DNA of 64,000 bases from NCBI GenBank assembly GCA_012934845.2, contig WNNJ02000570.1, positions 62,001 through 126,000 on the forward strand, written 5' to 3'. The notes below the pieces were generated by a model. The model was given only the letters and a program-made list of their open reading frames with translations. It was not told the DNA's origin and did not search any database. Positions 61,465-64,000 of the stretch are shown here, one piece after another. Made by a program: the position numbers and the translations under genes. Origin of the DNA: Pomphorhynchus laevis (Eukaryota; Acanthocephala; Palaeacanthocephala; Echinorhynchida; Pomphorhynchidae). Position 1 is the stretch's first letter, and every line of letters starts with the position of its first letter.

Positions 61465-62705
61465 TTCTTGAAAATTCTCACACACACTCCTCGTTTAACT
61501 ACGGATAAAACTTCTATTTATCTTCATCTTCCTAACAATGCAAACAGTAAATGCATTCATCTCGTTCCTCATATTTCCTATTCCTCCCCACATCTAAATA
61601 CATCTCATAACTCTTTCTTCTCTTCAAGTACTCCTTACTCTACCTCCATCGTATCACTTCTCAATAATTTACATCCTTCCATCAAAATCATCTCAAGTAA
61701 CATCTTCGATCAACTGATTCAACAATCCTATCCTGTCACACATGCTCCAACCGTATCACTTCTCAATAATTTACATCCTTCCGTCAAAACCATCTTCAGT
61801 AATATCACCGATCAACCGATTCAACACTCCACTCATGTCACACATGCTACAAACTATTTTAAATATTCACTTAGCACCCCTGTCATTCCCACGTTTATCT
61901 GCTCATCTGCCTCGACTACTACCAGCTCTGTCCGTCCACCACTTCCACGAAATCGTTTTCATTCGCGCGATCGATGCATTATCATATCTAACTTAAAGCT
62001 TCCCGAACCTGCTTCTCCACAATCTAACATCGATAACGTATTTGCTTCCAGGTCTATCCTCTCAACCATTCTTCCTAATGATAATCCATCCATTTTCGAA
62101 AATTTCGCTCCTGTATCTTTTATCCGTTTAAACAAATCAACTAAATCCAATTGATTACTAATCGATTTTAAATCTAAAATCGATTACTGCCTTATCCTTT
62201 TCGCCAATTCTCCAAAATCCATCATCCTACCCCTACAACGAATAATCAACACCGCTGTTCGAGTACTCTTTCGTCTCCGTCGCTTCGACCACACATCCAC
62301 ATATTTTAACCAACTCTCCTGGCCCACCATCCACATCCGCATCAAACTCCGCCTTCTTCCCGTTACCTTTCGTATCATCGCTGTCGGCTCCCCATCGTTC
62401 ATCAACCTTCATTTCTTAGACGATACTCGCCCCAACTCGCTATCGCTTCGTTCCCGTCATACCTTCTTAACCACGTTCCTAATTACTCCAACAACTACGG
62501 TCTCCGATCCTTCCTCGTCGCCGCCTCACTCGCCTGGAATCAACTCTCTCTCGACGTCCGCCGCGCCCCCTCCTTTATCACATTCAAACACCTCCTCCGT
62601 TCACACCTTCTCGACACCTGATTCACAGTCTTGTTTTTTTTGTGGTCATGTAAGCGTGCACTGGCACGCATTTGCCACGTTAAAATAAATCCTTTTTTAT
62701 ATCAA
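61465..62705 (+). mobile_element. L2-like LINE (family G), ORF1 joined to 3' end
   Basis: An ORF1-like frame (61468-62154) of serine-, threonine- and proline-rich protein contains the same roughly 34-residue block twice (VSLLNNLHPS). At about 62160 it joins directly to polymerase C-terminal DNA (KIDYCLILFANSPKSIILPL) and runs to the tail (GTAAGCGTGCACTGGCACGC, CATTTGCCACG). The endonuclease and polymerase core are missing, so this is an internal deletion derivative of about 1.2 kb. Confidence 0.75.
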
Positions 62706-63775
62706 TCCTCCACTCTTAAAAATCGTTTTCCGATATAGTTCACATGCATCCTTGGTACTCTCCCAACGTTTTAAACTTCTTACCACTTCGTCTACTTGTT
62801 GTATCTTTGCTGACCGATCCCCTTCTGATATCGCCCAGCTTAATTAAGCTCGCATTGAGAAACATCGACGTGAAACAAACGGCGAGTCATCCTTATCAAT
62901 ACGTCAAATGTACAAAAATTTTCACGTTTTACATAAGGCCAAAAATTCGATGGCGTCCTATCTCTCCCCCTTGTCTTCTTCGCAAGTCAATCTCGCTCCT
63001 GAGCATACTTTTCGTCTAAGTCTATTCAGCACTCGCTCCATTCTTCAAAAAGCTGATCTGCTCCTTGATATCTTCGATCAATTATCTATCGTTATTCTCA
63101 GCATCACCGAATCATGGCACTCTGACTCAGACGATCTTGCAATTCGTCGTATATACCGCTCTGGTTGTTCTTTAGTTGAATCAGCTCGTCCAATTGTCTA
63201 TCATACATCTGCTGCTTCTAAACATGGTGGTATTGTTCCCATTGCTCGTTACCCAATGTCTCTACGTAAAATTAACGTTAACATGCGACCTCACTCACTT
63301 CAAATCTCCGTGCTTCCTATCTTTCTCTCTGCCGTTCCCATCTCATTCTTATGCGAACTAAACGTACTCACCTTTGCCGAAATCAACTCGAGTCATATTC
63401 CAACTCTTAATCTCATTGGAAAATTTTAAACTCAATTCTTTCACGATCACAAACACTTTGCAACATAAATCCTGATGAATTTTCCTCTTATTAGCAATCT
63501 AAGCTATCTAATTTAATTTTGGTTCTACCCATATGCCCCTTGTATCCTCTCATCTATTTAAATACTTATATCCCAGAGCTATTCCACCTTTCAGTTTCGT
63601 CTGACAAAGTTTCTTCGGTTCTTCTGTCGTTACCTAATAACACCTCTCCTTCTGACCTAATTCCCACCAACTTGCTTAAAACAATCTGCTCATCTATCTC
63701 ACCGTTCGAATTACTCATATGCAGATTATCAACTCCTTTCCCTCTAGAACTTGTGATTGTATACCGTCCATGTTC
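62706..63775 (+). mobile_element. L2-like LINE (family G), endonuclease and linker fragment
   Basis: LSLFSTRSILQKADLLLDIF and ILSITESWHSDSDD mark the endonuclease start. The rest of the domain is deleted, and the frame jumps to SAVPISFLCELNVLTFAEIN, the linker region. The piece then reads to PFPLISNL and the NNTSPSDLIPTNLLKTI polymerase entry. Confidence 0.75.
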
Positions 63776-64000
63776 AGTTGCCCCCTCACGTATGTTCTTT
63801 AACGACCTTGTAGATCTTATGTATCACTGTTCATTGTCTTATACTCCTTCTTTTGTTCTCGGTTACTTTAACATTCGTCTTGATCTCCCAACTGGCTATG
63901 ACCCTATCACTCTAACTAATCTTTTTTCTGATTTTGACTACAAATTAGTTTCAACAAGCCCAACTCATATTCTCGGCGGTGCTCTCGGCATCATTGCTGT
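63776..64000 (+). mobile_element. L2-like LINE (family G), start of another copy, runs off the window
   Basis: Encodes YHCSLSYTPSFVLGYFNIRL, TLTNLFSDFDYKLVSTSPTH and ILGGALGIIAV, the second half of the endonuclease, matching 52441-52260 (-). It is placed after the linker fragment although it should precede it, so it is a separate insertion or a rearrangement. Confidence 0.8.

Noticed and set aside
61959-62405. Minus-strand frames over LINE G ORF1 and 3' part
   Set aside because: Arginine-rich antisense shadows of a coding strand rich in serine and threonine.

Overview
The window is AT-rich nuclear DNA from an animal, probably an invertebrate. Two genes are split by short AT-rich introns with standard GT-AG borders. 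Most of the rest is retroelement debris: Penelope-like elements (PLEs) and two groups of LINEs. The LINE polymerases carry YADDLKIW and GVPQGSVLG motifs of a kind I associate with flatworm CR1/Jockey LINEs, and PLEs are very abundant. A flatworm or other lophotrochozoan is therefore my best guess, but it is an inference and not a proven assignment.

Host genes. (1) The last exon of the N-terminal acetyltransferase NAA50 lies at 3672-3930 (+); its upstream exons are not found. (2) An intronless tetraspanin lies at 12983-13732 (+). (3) The main gene is CNOT1, the scaffold of the CCR4-NOT deadenylase, on the minus strand. I could place 18 exons from 47180 down to the stop codon at 22633. They total 4533 bp, exactly 1511 codons with every splice phase compatible, and cover the CAF1-binding MIF4G region, the CNOT9-binding region (DUF3819) and the whole C-terminal NOT1 domain. 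The N-terminal half should lie beyond the right edge, upstream of a large retroelement-filled intron. (4) A small plus-strand reading frame of 93 codons (34615-34896) sits inside a CNOT1 intron and may be a nested gene.

Layout. 1-3.6 kb is AT-rich with solo PLE tails, followed by the NAA50 exon. 4.2-12 kb is a PLE/LINE graveyard: an array of PLE-A tail repeats (5.7-7.6 kb), a small repeat carrying a hammerhead ribozyme motif (7.86-8.49 kb), and PLE fragments including a GIY-YIG endonuclease frame. The tetraspanin comes next, then a long PLE-A reverse transcriptase (14.6-16.1 kb) fused to a second PLE (16.2-17.2 kb), and L2-like LINE pieces to 21.3 kb. CNOT1 occupies 22.6-47.2 kb. Its introns hold an inverted PLE dimer (24.9-27.9 kb), nine copies of a 129-bp tandem repeat (30.4-31.5 kb), several long perfect or near-perfect palindromes, a pair of MITE-like repeats and a PLE endonuclease. 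48.7-64 kb is almost entirely LINE: L2-like copies on both strands, one nearly complete CR1/Jockey-like LINE (53.2-56.2 kb, minus) and two truncated ones (56.3-59.5 kb, plus).

Most interesting signals: a type I hammerhead ribozyme motif in a retrozyme-like repeat at 8237-8278; a shared CUGANGA-hairpin-GAAA box at the tails of several otherwise unrelated PLE families; a predicted pseudoknot in the abundant PLE-A tail; the frequency of inverted duplications at PLE edges and elsewhere; and stem-loops in LINE 3' tails that show a compensatory change.
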